A DNA stretch of 64,000 nt from Streptomyces microflavus (GCF_014650075.1 NZ_BMUG01000018.1:1-64000); one strand, 5' to 3'. Shown: positions 20,943-29,454, numbered from the stretch's first letter. Notes: generated by a model from the letters alone, not told the origin. A program made the numbers and translations.

Positions 20943-21188
20943 TCAGGGGCAGGGGGCGCTGCCGTTGCGGCGGGGGAGGCCGGGCCGGGTGTCGTGCGAC
21001 CAGGTGTGGGTGCAGCCGGGGCACTGGAGGTGCAGGACCGGACCGTCGTTGGCGATCAGATAGCGCCAGTGCTCGCCGCAGGTGCGGCGGTCCGCGCAGG
21101 TCGCGCAGTGGCGGGCGTCGTCGCAGGCGGGGCAGGCCGGCCAGGCCCGGCGGGCGATGTCCGCCTGCGGATCAATGGGCAGCCGCAC
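20943..21188 (-). CDS. Small cysteine-rich protein, zinc-ribbon type
   Basis: An 81-residue protein with seven cysteines in CPAC, CATC, C and CPGC spacings (WPACPACDDARHCATC, LQCPGCTHTWSHDT), consistent with two zinc-binding knuckles. No named family is recognised. The GTG at 21188 follows GACGGGGA; an alternative start is the ATG at 21215. Either way it overlaps the 3' end of the upstream gene, so the pair is translationally coupled. It may bind nucleic acid or protein; that is inference from the knuckles only. Confidence 0.65.
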   Translation of the reverse strand: MRLPIDPQADIARRAWPACPACDDARHCATCADRRTCGEHWRYLIANDGPVLHLQCPGCTHTWSHDTRPGLPRRNGSAPCP

Positions 21189-21423
21189 GGCCCGGATCCC
21201 CGTCCGGAAGGACACCGGCGGCCACCAGCCGGTCGTAGGTGCGCTGCTGATCGGCGTCCAGGCCCGAGTAGAGCAGGGTGTAGGCCTCGTCCTCGCCGCG
21301 GAGCGCGGACATCGGGTCCCAGTCGGGCCCGAGCGCGGCGACGACCGCGGCCCGTCGCCGCGCTTCCTCGAAGGTCAGGTCGATCGTGAAGGGGACGAGC
21401 TCGGTGGTCCTGTCCTGGTTCAT
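21172..21423 (-). CDS. Small conserved protein (possibly DUF6400)
   Basis: An 83-residue acidic protein (MNQDRTTELVPFTIDLTFEE, then AALGPDWDPMSALRGEDEAY, then DADQQRTYDRLVAAGVLP). I believe it belongs to a Streptomyces-wide family (DUF6400) but cannot verify. There are no cysteines and no membrane segment, and it looks like a compact helical domain. The start is the ATG at 21423. It overlaps the cysteine-rich gene downstream, suggesting that the two proteins are used together. Confidence 0.6.
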   Translation of the reverse strand: MNQDRTTELVPFTIDLTFEEARRRAAVVAALGPDWDPMSALRGEDEAYTLLYSGLDADQQRTYDRLVAAGVLPDGDPGRAAAH

Positions 21424-21630
21424 GGCTGCGCTTCCGGGGTGTGGGGGGTGAATCCTCACCATCTGTACCAGGCCTCCGGGACGGCAGGGAAGGGTGACCT
21501 AAGTCGCCCGGCCGGGAGTCGGCTCCGCCTTCCCGGCGGTGTGTTCCCGGATCGGCGGGCGAGGACGGGCGGTTGTGGGTACGGGGCGCGACGGGGCGGC
21601 CCCGTCCCTCGCGTGGCCTTGTGGCACAGG

Positions 21631-22908
21631 TCATAGCGGGAGCCTCCGGCCCAGGCGGACGAGCGGGGAGGTGGCCATCACCGCCGGGGACAGCATCATG
21701 CCCGAGGCCGTCACCAGGAGGCTGGTGCGCAGCCCCCACTCCTGCGCGAGGACGCCGCCGAGCAGCGAGCCGAGCGGGGTGCACCCCATGCCGACGAAGG
21801 TGATCGTCGCGGCCGCGCGGCCCTGCATCCCGTCCGGGGTGACGGCCTGCCGTACCGACATGACCGTGACGTTCACCAGCTGGCCGAAGGTCCCGAACAC
21901 GAAGTTGACCGCCAGGAGCGCGGCCACCGTCACCGTCGAAGAGCCATGCAGGGCGGGCACCCACAGCAGCGCCCCGTTACCGAGCGCCGCGGCGGACACG
22001 AGGACCACGCCATGGCCGTACCGGCCCGGCAGGCGCGCGGCCAGGACCGAGCCGAGGAGCGCGCCCGGGCCGGTCGCCGCGAGGGCGAGGCCGACGGTGG
22101 CGCCCGTCAGGTGCAGTTCGCGCGGGAGGAAGAGCAGGTAGACGGTCATCAGGGCCGCGAAGGAGAACTGGAAGGCGGCCGAGGCGAGGCACACGGCCCG
22201 CAGCAGGGCATGGCCGGCGACGAAGCGAAGCCCTTCACGGATCAGCTGCCGGACCCGCGGGGGGCGTTCCGGACGCTCCGCGACGGGTGTGGCGCGCCCG
22301 GGTACGGCCTCGGCCCGGCGGATCCGCCGCAGGGACACGAACGACACCGCGAAGAAGAACGCGCCGGAGGCGGCGGCGACCGGCGCCGACAGCAGCGACA
22401 CCAACGCCCCGCCGAGAGCGGGGCCGCCGATCTGCGCGGCGGACCGGCTGCCCTCCAGCGCACTGTTGCCCTGCATGAGCTGATCGCGCCTCACCAGCCG
22501 TACGAGGGAGGCCTGATAGGCCACGTCGAAGAGGACGGACAGCGCGCCGACGGTGAAGGCGACGACGAACAGCGCGGGGAGCCCGAGCAGCCCGAGGAGA
22601 CCAGCCACGGCGGCCGCGCCCAGCGCCACGGCCCGGGCGGCGTCCGTCAGCACCATCACCGTGCGGGCTCGCCACCGGTCCACCCACGCGCCCGCGAGGA
22701 GGGAGAGCAACAGGATGGGCGCCTGCCCCACGGCACGGAGGGCGCCCAGCTGGCCGGCGCCGGCGTCGAGGGTCAGGACGGCGAAGAGCGGTAGAACGAC
22801 GAGCGTCGTGTGTTCGCCGAGCTGGGAGGCCGTCTGGCCCGCCCAGAGTCTGCGGAAGTCGGCGTCCCGCCATATGGAGGAGGACGAAGGGGAGGAGGGG
22901 GACGGCAC
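21631..22908 (-). CDS. MFS exporter (EntS/MFS_3 type)
   Basis: A 425-residue, 12-helix major facilitator. The first cytoplasmic loop reads GAWVDRWRARTVMVLTDAAR, the D-R-x-x-R-x3-L-x2-D loop typical of EntS-like drug and siderophore exporters, and the N terminus has WRDADFRRLWAGQTASQLGE. The substrate cannot be predicted. The gene is alone. Upstream at about 22950-22985 is a GC-rich hairpin. Confidence 0.85.
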   Translation of the reverse strand: MPSPSSPSSSSIWRDADFRRLWAGQTASQLGEHTTLVVLPLFAVLTLDAGAGQLGALRAVGQAPILLLSLLAGAWVDRWRARTVMVLTDAARAVALGAAAVAGLLGLLGLPALFVVAFTVGALSVLFDVAYQASLVRLVRRDQLMQGNSALEGSRSAAQIGGPALGGALVSLLSAPVAAASGAFFFAVSFVSLRRIRRAEAVPGRATPVAERPERPPRVRQLIREGLRFVAGHALLRAVCLASAAFQFSFAALMTVYLLFLPRELHLTGATVGLALAATGPGALLGSVLAARLPGRYGHGVVLVSAAALGNGALLWVPALHGSSTVTVAALLAVNFVFGTFGQLVNVTVMSVRQAVTPDGMQGRAAATITFVGMGCTPLGSLLGGVLAQEWGLRTSLLVTASGMMLSPAVMATSPLVRLGRRLPL

Positions 22909-23122
22909 AGAAACCCCTGGAGTCGCCGGAACGAGGACCGCCCGCCCGGCGCGCGAAGGCGCGCCCGGGCTCCGGGCGGGGAAGTGGGCTCGCTGTGCCG
23001 CGATCTCAGAGGCAGCACGCGATGACGGGCCGGTCTCGGCCTACGACGTCAACGCGCGCTCGGACGACCGGGCATGCCTCACCGCTTCCCTTTCCCTCGT
23101 GGGTGACTCACCGCCCCGAACG

Positions 23123-24154
23123 CTATCGGCTCGCGGCAGGGTCCATGTCGCCGGGTGCGTCGACGAAGATGGCGCCGATCTCCGCCAGCCGCTCGGCCGC
23201 GTAGGCCGGGTCGATCAGGGATTCAGGGGTGTGGATGCCCGGCGGGACGGCTTCGCCACGCAGAGCGAGCTGCCGCTCGACGCCGAGGGCGATGCCGAGT
23301 GCGGTCAGGGGGCGCTGCCCTGCCGGGTGGACGAGGTAACGGCTCGTGCTGAGCGGTGCACCCGTCGGGCCTACTCCTTCGAGGTCGACCCGGATCTCGA
23401 TGGAAGCGGGGTCGCCGCGGCGCCGGGCGGCGGATTCACCGACGGCCATGTCGAAGCGGACGTTCGCCGCGCCCGTCGCAAGGGCGAGGCTCGGTACGTC
23501 GAGGATGGCGATGCTCCGACCGGGCAGGACGACGCCGTCGGTACTGGGCACATCCGCCTGGGCGTCGGGGCCGTCGACCCAGGTGAAGACGCCGTCACTG
23601 CGCACCGTCCCTGCCGTGGTGGCGGTGGCCCACCGCTCCAGATCCGCTGTTCCCGCGGGCCCGCCGGTGTCCGACTCGTCCAGTACGGCGCCGATCCGGA
23701 TGGTGTCGACCCGGTGGAACTCCCGGGCTGTTTCCAGCGTCGCGAGGACGACGATGCCGGCGCAGAAGTGGCTGGCCACCAGGATCGGCGAGGTGCTTGC
23801 CCGCCGTGCGCCCGCGACGACTTCGGGTGCGATCTCCACCAGGCCGCTGGAGATGCTGAGGTAGGGCAACCCGTGGTCCTGCGCGTAGTGCAGCCCGTTC
23901 AGGCGGTCGTCCCACAGGGCGGCGACCACTGCCGAGTAGCTGTGTTCGGCCGGCAGACCGAGATCGCTGCGCCGCAGGTCGATGGTCACGGCTGTTGCGC
24001 CGCCGAGTTCGTCGGCCACTCGTTGCGCGCGGCCGATATCGCGACCCGCGATCGTCAGTGGCAGTTCCGGGTGCCACTGACGCAGGAGAGCGGCGGCCCC
24101 CGAGCCCGCCTGCCCCGAACCACCCAAGATCAGTACTGGCTCCGACTGTTCCAC
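23123..24154 (-). CDS. NAD(P)-binding saccharopine dehydrogenase-like protein
   Basis: A 343-residue oxidoreductase-like protein with an N-terminal Rossmann fold (VLILGGSGQAGSGAAALL) and a saccharopine-dehydrogenase-type second domain (YLSISSGLVEIAPEVV, FCAGIVVLATLE). Relatives reduce imines or act on membrane-associated substrates; the reaction here is unknown. It is divergently transcribed from the TetR gene at 24236 across 81 bases carrying a clear operator, so it is very likely repressed by that TetR protein. Confidence 0.78.
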   Translation of the reverse strand: MEQSEPVLILGGSGQAGSGAAALLRQWHPELPLTIAGRDIGRAQRVADELGGATAVTIDLRRSDLGLPAEHSYSAVVAALWDDRLNGLHYAQDHGLPYLSISSGLVEIAPEVVAGARRASTSPILVASHFCAGIVVLATLETAREFHRVDTIRIGAVLDESDTGGPAGTADLERWATATTAGTVRSDGVFTWVDGPDAQADVPSTDGVVLPGRSIAILDVPSLALATGAANVRFDMAVGESAARRRGDPASIEIRVDLEGVGPTGAPLSTSRYLVHPAGQRPLTALGIALGVERQLALRGEAVPPGIHTPESLIDPAYAAERLAEIGAIFVDAPGDMDPAASR

Positions 24155-24176
24155 TGTGGGTCCTCACTCATATGAA

Positions 24177-24211
24177 GCTACATTTTGTAGCCTACGTTTT
24201 GTAACATAGGC
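24177..24211. promoter_or_regulatory. Tandem TetR operator in divergent promoter region
   Basis: Two direct copies of a near-palindrome, CTACATTTTGTAG and CTACGTTTTGTAA, lie head to tail. GCTACATTTTGTAGC at 24177-24191 is almost symmetrical, and the second copy is flanked by GCCTA and TAGGC. The site lies between the reductase and TetR starts and is AT-rich against its surroundings. Confidence 0.75.
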
Positions 24212-24235
24212 TGGAGTGCGACACAACGGAGGGCC

Positions 24236-24826
24236 ATGGCCACCACCTCGACCCGCCTGTCCAAGCAGGCCAGGCGGGAGCAGCTGCTCAACACCGCCGT
24301 GACGATCGTGCGAACCCAGGGCGCCGACGGCCTGACTCTGGTCACCCTCGCGGAGGCGGCCGGAGTGAGCAGGCCGATCGTGTACGACCACTTCGGCACT
24401 CGCCCCGGTCTGCTGCTCGCGCTCTACCGACGCCTCGACGAACGTCACCGAGCCGCGATCGCGGAGGCGTTGCAGGAGGCCGGACCCACGGCTGGCGAGA
24501 TCGCCCGCGTCATCAGCGCCGCGTACTTCGCCTGCGCCACGGACATGCCGGAACTCGGCGCCGTTTCCGCCGCGTTGAAGGGGAATCCGGAGATGGGGAC
24601 GATCCAGCGCGAGATGCTCGACAGTTACACGGACCTGATGGCCGCCCAGCTGCTGCCGCACTCCGGCCTCGCACCCGAAGCCCTCCGGCTACGGTGCGTC
24701 GGAGTGCTGGGCGCGGCCGAGGCGGTTGCCGCCGAGCTGAACCGAGGGCGGGCATCTGCCGACGACGCGGTCACCGCACTGATCGACCTGATCATGGGCG
24801 GCCTCGGCACCCGGACCGACCGTTAG
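24236..24826 (+). CDS. TetR/AcrR family repressor
   Basis: A 196-residue regulator. The N-terminal helix-turn-helix is typical (QARREQLLNTAVTIVRTQGA, LVTLAEAAGVSRPIVYDHFG) and the C-terminal ligand-binding domain is all-helical. CGGAGGG precedes the ATG. It faces the reductase gene, and the tandem operator lies between the two starts, so autoregulation and control of the reductase are expected. The ligand is unknown. Confidence 0.88.
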   Translation: MATTSTRLSKQARREQLLNTAVTIVRTQGADGLTLVTLAEAAGVSRPIVYDHFGTRPGLLLALYRRLDERHRAAIAEALQEAGPTAGEIARVISAAYFACATDMPELGAVSAALKGNPEMGTIQREMLDSYTDLMAAQLLPHSGLAPEALRLRCVGVLGAAEAVAAELNRGRASADDAVTALIDLIMGGLGTRTDR

Positions 24827-24874
24827 CCCCAGGGCCACTCGCCTGCCGGTGGGCAGGCCGTCCGCCCGTCACCC

Positions 24875-25090
24875 TCAGAAGGTGCCGAAGAAGCGGTGCC
24901 ACCAACTGGGGCGCTCCACGTGATGGTGCAGCCGGCTCGGTCCGTCGTAGGTGCTCTCCAGGAGCTCTTCGGGAAGAACCGCGTAGCCGAGATCCTCAGC
25001 CCCAACCCTTGGTGCTCGGACGAGTGCTTTGACCAGGAAGTCCTCCAGCGATCCAACCAGCAGGAATGCGCGGCCTGCGGAACGTCCATC
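24875..25090 (-). pseudogene. C-terminal gene remnant, minus strand
   Basis: A minus-strand frame ending at 24875 reads like real protein (LEDFLVKALVRAPRVGAEDL, GYAVLPEELLESTYDGPSRL, ERPSWWHRFFGTF, stop) but has no credible start or upstream domain. It overlaps the plus-strand frame described next. I read it as the leftover 3' end of a gene lost by rearrangement. Family not recognised. Confidence 0.4.
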
Positions 25091-25243
25091 GCCGACCGCA
25101 AGCCGGGAACCCGCCGCAAGTGGTGTTCGGGCACCTGCCAGCAGAGAGGGTTCCGCTGGCGAGCGGAACTCCGCGACCGTACTCGCCTTGTTCGCGAGAG
25201 AACCGACAGTCGAAGTTCGCCGCTTCGGGAGTCACTTGAGTGA
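24896..25243 (+). pseudogene. Zinc-ribbon fragment, plus strand
   Basis: A 115-codon open frame. Its second half looks coding and carries a Cys4 knuckle (CAACGTSIADRKPGTRRKWC, then SGTCQQRGFRWRAELRDR) similar to short CxxC-x-CxxxC ribbons that end many actinobacterial proteins. The first half overlaps the minus-strand remnant and is probably not coding. There is no good ribosome-binding site. It could be a small real gene starting near 25040 or a decayed one. Confidence 0.35.
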
Positions 25244-25253
25244 TTCCCGGAAT
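25224..25253. terminator. Imperfect inverted repeat
   Basis: CGGGAGTCACT-TG-AGTGATTCCCG forms an 11-bp stem with one G-T pair. It may terminate the plus-strand fragment. Part of its right arm resembles a tRNA T-loop on the minus strand, but no tRNA can be folded. Confidence 0.45.
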
Positions 25254-25352
25254 CGAACTGCGTGCGCTTGGTGACATCGCTGAGCGGGCGCCTGGGGCTT
25301 CTCCTCAGATCAGCTCTGCGAGGATCGGGAGACCCTCTGAACGGCTATCGCT

Positions 25353-25847
25353 CTACCCGGCGTCGAGCGCGGCCGCAATGCGGTCAAGGATCCCGACGAA
25401 CTCCTCGGCCGGGATCTCGACCACGAAGACCGTTCCGGCGTCTTCGGGGTGGTTGAGCAGGTGTTCCTCACGCCAGAACTCCAGCGTGATCACCAGGCGG
25501 TCCTCTTCGCGGAACAGGAAGGCCGTCACGTTGTCGGTGGTGGGCCCCCAGAGCAGGACCCGAAACGGGCCCAACTGGCAGTCGGCCCCGGGCTCGTCGT
25601 CCCCCGAGCACTGCATAAGACGCCGGTGTGTGGCTTCGGCGGACACGCCAGCGAACGGGAGGGGAGAACCTTCACCGGACCGCAGCCAGGCGGCGGCCAG
25701 CACATCGCGGCGGAACTGGGGGACGTAAGCCACGTTGTCGTCGCAGGTCAGCCACTTTCCAGCTGCCCAGAGGTCGACCCGGCACAACGGGCCTGGCTCG
25801 CCGACCTCTGCGGCGAACCTGAACTTGTCTCCCAGAAGCACGTTCAC
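25353..25847 (-). CDS. Hypothetical protein, 164 aa
   Basis: A soluble acidic protein with no recognised domain. Conserved-looking parts are VDLWAAGKWLTCDDNVAYVP, GPFRVLLWGPTTDNVTAFLF and HPEDAGTVFVVEIPAEEFVG. The pattern (several Trp, an acidic surface, a beta-rich core) and its position beside decayed genes resemble small immunity-type proteins, but this is only an impression. The start is a GTG with a weak ribosome-binding site. Upstream (25848-26090) I see no gene. Confidence 0.6.
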   Translation of the reverse strand: MNVLLGDKFRFAAEVGEPGPLCRVDLWAAGKWLTCDDNVAYVPQFRRDVLAAAWLRSGEGSPLPFAGVSAEATHRRLMQCSGDDEPGADCQLGPFRVLLWGPTTDNVTAFLFREEDRLVITLEFWREEHLLNHPEDAGTVFVVEIPAEEFVGILDRIAAALDAG

Positions 25848-26090
25848 GTCAGTGACCGTCGCAGGTCCAGCCCTTCATGAACAATCGAATACTTCGCCGG
25901 GGCAGCGGCCGGCGTGCCTCCGCCGCACCGTGTGAGTCAGCGCTAGCTCAACCTCGCTGTCACAGAACATGCAGTGACTCATCTTCGATGGCACAAACGG
26001 ACATCGGCCCGACTTCCGTGGCAAACGCTCCGTCTTCGATGGCACAGGTCAACGGTCCATCACGGCGATGCCTTGCCAGGCGATAGCTTC
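25848..26090. other. Non-coding region with short direct repeat
   Basis: TCTTCGATGGCACA occurs twice, near 25982 and 26034, 52 bases apart. No gene is seen. The region is less GC-rich than its neighbours and adjoins the remnants at 24.9-25.2 kb. Confidence 0.4.
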
Positions 26091-26100
26091 CGATATATCG
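26091..26100. promoter_or_regulatory. Candidate PadR operator
   Basis: CGATATATCG is a perfect palindrome followed at once by TTGACGTATCGCGACA, 41 bases before the PadR start. AT-rich palindromes of this kind upstream of padR genes are typical autoregulatory sites. Confidence 0.5.
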
Positions 26101-26141
26101 TTGACGTATCGCGACAGATCGACGATGGAAGGAGTGTAGCG

Positions 26142-26756
26142 ATGCGTTCAAACGGATACGAGCATGAGCACGGACCGGGGCATTACGGGCCCGGTCATCA
26201 CGGTCGGGGCGGTCGAGGAGATCGCGACGGACGCCGGGCCGCCTTCGGGCCGTTCGGGCCGCCGTTCGGCGGGGGGCCCTTCGGTGGCGGGCGTGGTCGG
26301 GGTGGGGGGCGGGGCAGGGCGCGGCGCGGTGATGTGCGTGCGTCGATCCTGGCCCTGCTGAAGGACCGGCCGATGCACGGGTACGAGATGATCCAGGAGA
26401 TCGGCGAGCGCAGTGGCGGGGCCTGGAAGCCCAGCCCCGGCTCGGTCTACCCGACGCTTCAGCTGCTGGAGGACGAGGGGCTGATCATCAGCGCGAGCGA
26501 GGGCGGCAAGAAGCTGTTCACGCTCACCGAGTCCGGGCGCGGTGAGGCCGAGTCCGGGCCCGAGGCTCCCTGGGAGGAGGCCGGGCGCGGTGCGGACTGG
26601 GAGGGCGTGAACGAGATCCGGCAGGCCGGATTCGGTCTGATGGAGGCGTTCGGGCAGGTCTGGAAGACCGGCTCGGCCGATCAGCGGAAGAAGGCGCTGG
26701 CCGTCATCAACGACGCCCGTAAGAAGCTCTACCTGATTCTCGCCGACGAGCACTGA
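26142..26756 (+). CDS. PadR family transcriptional regulator
   Basis: A 204-residue regulator. The N terminus is a low-complexity His/Gly/Arg-rich tail (residues 1-65) that could bind metal. A PadR winged helix follows (RASILALLKDRPMHGYEMIQ, WKPSPGSVYPTLQLLEDEGL) and then a C-terminal dimerisation helix region. GGAAGGAG precedes the ATG at 26142. The gene stands alone and ends at a bidirectional terminator. No divergent transporter is next to it, so the target is unknown apart from itself. Confidence 0.87.
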   Translation: MRSNGYEHEHGPGHYGPGHHGRGGRGDRDGRRAAFGPFGPPFGGGPFGGGRGRGGGRGRARRGDVRASILALLKDRPMHGYEMIQEIGERSGGAWKPSPGSVYPTLQLLEDEGLIISASEGGKKLFTLTESGRGEAESGPEAPWEEAGRGADWEGVNEIRQAGFGLMEAFGQVWKTGSADQRKKALAVINDARKKLYLILADEH

Positions 26757-26775
26757 GCAGGTGGTCGCCGGCCGG

Positions 26776-26814
26776 CGCGAAAGGGGCCCCGCTCCCGGCG
26801 GGGCCCCTTTCGCG
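26776..26814. terminator. Bidirectional terminator
   Basis: A long stem (CGCGAAAGGGGCCCCGC paired with GCGGGGCCCCTTTCGCG, five-base loop) lies between the convergent PadR and SRPBCC genes. Confidence 0.88.
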
Positions 26815-26829
26815 TCCGTGCGGTGAGGG

Positions 26830-27267
26830 TCAGGGTGTGACCAGGCCGTCGAGCTTGCGCAGGGACTCCTGGAGCGCCGCCGTCGCGGAGTCCTTGAGTT
26901 TGCCGCCCATCAGCGAGACCGCCGCGCCGGTGAACTCGCCCTCGATGCGCACCGCGGTGGCGTCCCCGTCCGGAGCCGGCGTAAGGGAGTAGCGCATGGC
27001 GAGGTTGACCCCCATCGGGCCCTTGCCCCGGGTCGTCAGCAGGCGACTGTTCTCCAGCTCGTCGACCGTCCAGGTCACTTCGGCGGGGAAGCCCATGAGC
27101 TTCATGTTCTCCTCATAGGTGGCCCCGAGCTCCAGGGTGGCCGGGCCGCCCTTGGGGAAGCTGGTGTGGGTGGCGTTCCACTCGCCGTACGACGAGAAGT
27201 CCGTCAGCTGCGCCCAGACCTTCTCGGCGGGTGCTTCGATGCGTGCCTCCGCGCTGACTTCGGCCAT
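26830..27267 (-). CDS. SRPBCC (polyketide cyclase/CoxG-like) family protein
   Basis: A 145-residue START/SRPBCC-fold protein (VSAEARIEAPAEKVWAQLTD, YGEWNATHTSFPKGGP, then a C-terminal helix ATAALQESLRKLDGL). The fold has a deep hydrophobic pocket for lipids or aromatic compounds. Function is not specified by context. The ATG at 27267 has AGGGGTGG upstream, and the codons from 27333 to 27268 look non-coding. Confidence 0.82.
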   Translation of the reverse strand: MAEVSAEARIEAPAEKVWAQLTDFSSYGEWNATHTSFPKGGPATLELGATYEENMKLMGFPAEVTWTVDELENSRLLTTRGKGPMGVNLAMRYSLTPAPDGDATAVRIEGEFTGAAVSLMGGKLKDSATAALQESLRKLDGLVTP

Positions 27268-27329
27268 GCGACCACCCCTGGTTCGTCCGGTTACGGTGCC
27301 GCGGAACGTAACGGCAGCGGGACGAACAT

Positions 27330-27542
27330 TCAATACTGATGCACCGTCAGATGTGCCGGGGTCGTCGGGTTCCGCCAGATCTCCGCCGCGTCGAAACGGT
27401 CCGACGCGCGTGGGTGCGGGCCCTCGTCGTGGCAGTGGAAAGCGGCCCAGAACAGATCGGCGGGCAGGGCGTCGTCCGGTGCGTATACGCGGTAGACGTA
27501 CTGCATCCCGTCCTGGGCGAGCAGAGCGACCATCCAGAACAC
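27330..27542 (-). CDS. Small hypothetical protein, 70 aa
   Basis: The frame reads VFWMVALLAQDGMQYVYRVY, then LPADLFWAAFHCHDEGPHPR, ending in AEIWRNPTTPAHLTVHQY. Its amino-acid use is protein-like, unlike the proline/arginine-rich frame that continues upstream, and GGAGGG sits about nine bases before the GTG at 27542. I recognise no family. The 255 bases from 27543 to 27797 are non-coding and hold a 10-bp tandem repeat GCGTGCTGTT/GCGTGCTGTG. Confidence 0.6.
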   Translation of the reverse strand: MFWMVALLAQDGMQYVYRVYAPDDALPADLFWAAFHCHDEGPHPRASDRFDAAEIWRNPTTPAHLTVHQY

Positions 27543-27797
27543 CCGTGGTTCCCTCCGCCCGGAGCCGATGCGTGCTGTTGCGTGCTGTGGAGTGAGTGAC
27601 GTACGGGCAGGGGGTGGCGGTTGCCCGGGGGCGTGCGGAGCCAGGCGGCGCGCCCCCCTGCGGGCGATGGTTGTACGCCGTGGCGCGATCTCATCCGCAG
27701 GGATGAGGGGTCGCTCCGGTGTGCCCAACTTGGGTGGGACGCGTGAATGGGTCGCTCCGCCGATGCTTCGCCGCCCGGGGACTGATGGGGTGGAGAT

Positions 27798-28340
27798 GTG
27801 CAAAACCGGACGCCGCGGATCCCCGAACAGCCCGCCCCCAACCCCGTCGGACCCGACGCCAGATTCACCGTCGAACTGGCCTCGGTGGTGACGGGTGCGC
27901 GCAGGCGTGCGCTGCGGGACGGTGACCGGCAGATCGACACCGCCCACCTTCTGCACTCGCTCATCGAGAGCGACCCCGAGGTCCGCGAGGCCTTCGACGG
28001 CGGACCGCGGCTGGCGAAGGTGCTCGGCTACCTCGTGCAGCGCAGCATCGGTTACGGGCTCCGCTGGCAAGGGTCGGTGGAGGACTCCGGGGCGGTTCCC
28101 GTTCTGCGGGACCCTGCCGCGGAGGGGTGGTCGCCGTCGGCCGTCACCGCGATGGAGGGTGCACTGCACCGGGCCGGGCTGCGTGGGGAGCCGCGCGCCG
28201 GCGGGCTCGATCTCCTCGCCGCACTGGCCGCAGACGGGGAGTGCCGCGCGGTGGAGGTCCTGGCGCGCGCGGGCGTGGACGCGCGGTGGCTGTCGGGCCG
28301 TGCGGCGGAGCGTACGGCCGAGGCGTCGCGGCGGGTGTGA
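27798..28340 (+). CDS. Clp N-domain protein (stand-alone)
   Basis: A 180-residue protein made of a duplicated Clp_N repeat region (FTVELASVVTGARRRALRDG, QIDTAHLLHSLIESDPEVRE) with no ATPase module. In ClpA/ClpC this domain binds substrates and adaptors. Stand-alone copies are common in Streptomyces and may be adaptors or decoys. The start is a GTG after GGGGTGGAG. It is followed 78 bases later by an EamA transporter gene that is probably independent. Confidence 0.78.
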   Translation: MQNRTPRIPEQPAPNPVGPDARFTVELASVVTGARRRALRDGDRQIDTAHLLHSLIESDPEVREAFDGGPRLAKVLGYLVQRSIGYGLRWQGSVEDSGAVPVLRDPAAEGWSPSAVTAMEGALHRAGLRGEPRAGGLDLLAALAADGECRAVEVLARAGVDARWLSGRAAERTAEASRRV

Positions 28341-28418
28341 CGGCACGTCGTACGGCCGGATTGTCTCGACAGGTGTCACAGAGGTGACGGTGCTGTCGGC
28401 TGCTGTCATGATGTGCCG

Positions 28419-29444
28419 ATGCACGCGTCTCGGGGTACTCAGAAACGTAGCGCCGGCCTGGGGCTCGCCCTGCTTTCGGCCTTCGCCTTCGGCGGCTCGG
28501 GGGTAGCCGCCAAGCCGCTGATCGAGGCGGGACTCGACCCGCTGCACGTGGTGTGGCTCCGGGTGGCGGGCGCCGCCGTCATCATGCTGCCGATCGCCTG
28601 GCGCCACCGGAACCTGGTCCGTGAGCGGCCCGCCCTGCTCGCCGGGTTCGGGCTCTTCGCCGTGGCCGGTGTGCAGGCCTGCTACTTCGCCGCCATCTCC
28701 CGCATCCCGGTCGGTGTCGCGCTCCTCGTCGAGTATCTGGCCCCCGCGCTCGTCCTCGGCTGGGTCCGGTTCGTCCAGCGCAGGCCCGTCACCCGGGCCG
28801 CGGCGCTCGGTGTGGTCCTGGCGGTCGGCGGCCTCGCCTGTGTGGTCGAGGTCTGGGCCGGGCTCGGCTTCGACGCCCTCGGGCTGCTGCTCGCCCTCGG
28901 TGCCGCCTGCTGCCAGGTGGGCTACTTCGTCCTCTCCGACCACGGCGGCCAGGAGGGCAAGGGCGACGACAGCCAGCGCGTCGAACCTCCGCACCCGCTC
29001 GGCGTCATCGCGTACGGACTGATCGTCGGAGCCCTTGTCCTGACCGTTGTCGCGCGCCCCTGGGGCATGGACTGGTCGCTGCTCGGCGGCACCGCGGGCA
29101 TGAACGGCAACGGGGTCCCCGCCTGGCTGCTGCTCGGCTGGATCGTGCTGATCGCCACGGTGCTCGCGTACGCCACCGGTGTCGTCTCCGTCCGGATGCT
29201 CTCGCCGCAGGTGGCCGGGGTCGTCGCCTGCCTGGAGGCGGTCATCGCCACCGTGCTGGCCTGGGTGCTGCTCGGCGAGCACCTCTCCGCCCCGCAGCTC
29301 ATCGGCGGCTTCGTCGTCCTGACCGGTGCGTTCATCGCGCAGTCGGCGGCCCCGAAACCGCCGTCGGGGCCCGTCGCCGCAGGTGGGGGCGCGGCGGCCG
29401 GCGTCACGGAGGGCGAGTTGTCCGCCGGGCGGGCCTCGCATTAG
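28419..29444 (+). CDS. EamA (DMT superfamily) transporter 1
   Basis: A 341-residue membrane protein with about ten hydrophobic helices in two EamA repeats (FAFGGSGVAAKPLIEAGLDP, GVVACLEAVIATVLAWVLLG). Family members export amino acids, metabolites or drugs. A polar linker between the halves (GQEGKGDDSQRVEPPH) is longer than usual. The start may be the ATG at 28419 or the GTG at 28413; no clear ribosome-binding site is visible, so initiation may be leaderless. Confidence 0.87.
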   Translation: MHASRGTQKRSAGLGLALLSAFAFGGSGVAAKPLIEAGLDPLHVVWLRVAGAAVIMLPIAWRHRNLVRERPALLAGFGLFAVAGVQACYFAAISRIPVGVALLVEYLAPALVLGWVRFVQRRPVTRAAALGVVLAVGGLACVVEVWAGLGFDALGLLLALGAACCQVGYFVLSDHGGQEGKGDDSQRVEPPHPLGVIAYGLIVGALVLTVVARPWGMDWSLLGGTAGMNGNGVPAWLLLGWIVLIATVLAYATGVVSVRMLSPQVAGVVACLEAVIATVLAWVLLGEHLSAPQLIGGFVVLTGAFIAQSAAPKPPSGPVAAGGGAAAGVTEGELSAGRASH

Positions 29445-29454
29445 TGTGCCGGTC

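Noticed and set aside
20830..21024. N-terminal extension of the PhzF gene
   Set aside because: Proline/arginine-rich, non-conserved in style; the canonical MRIRIVDAFTDRPF start is at 20829.
25225..25275. tRNA-like T-arm on the minus strand (GTTCGATTCC)
   Set aside because: The flanking bases do not form a T-stem, and no acceptor, D or anticodon arms can be folded.
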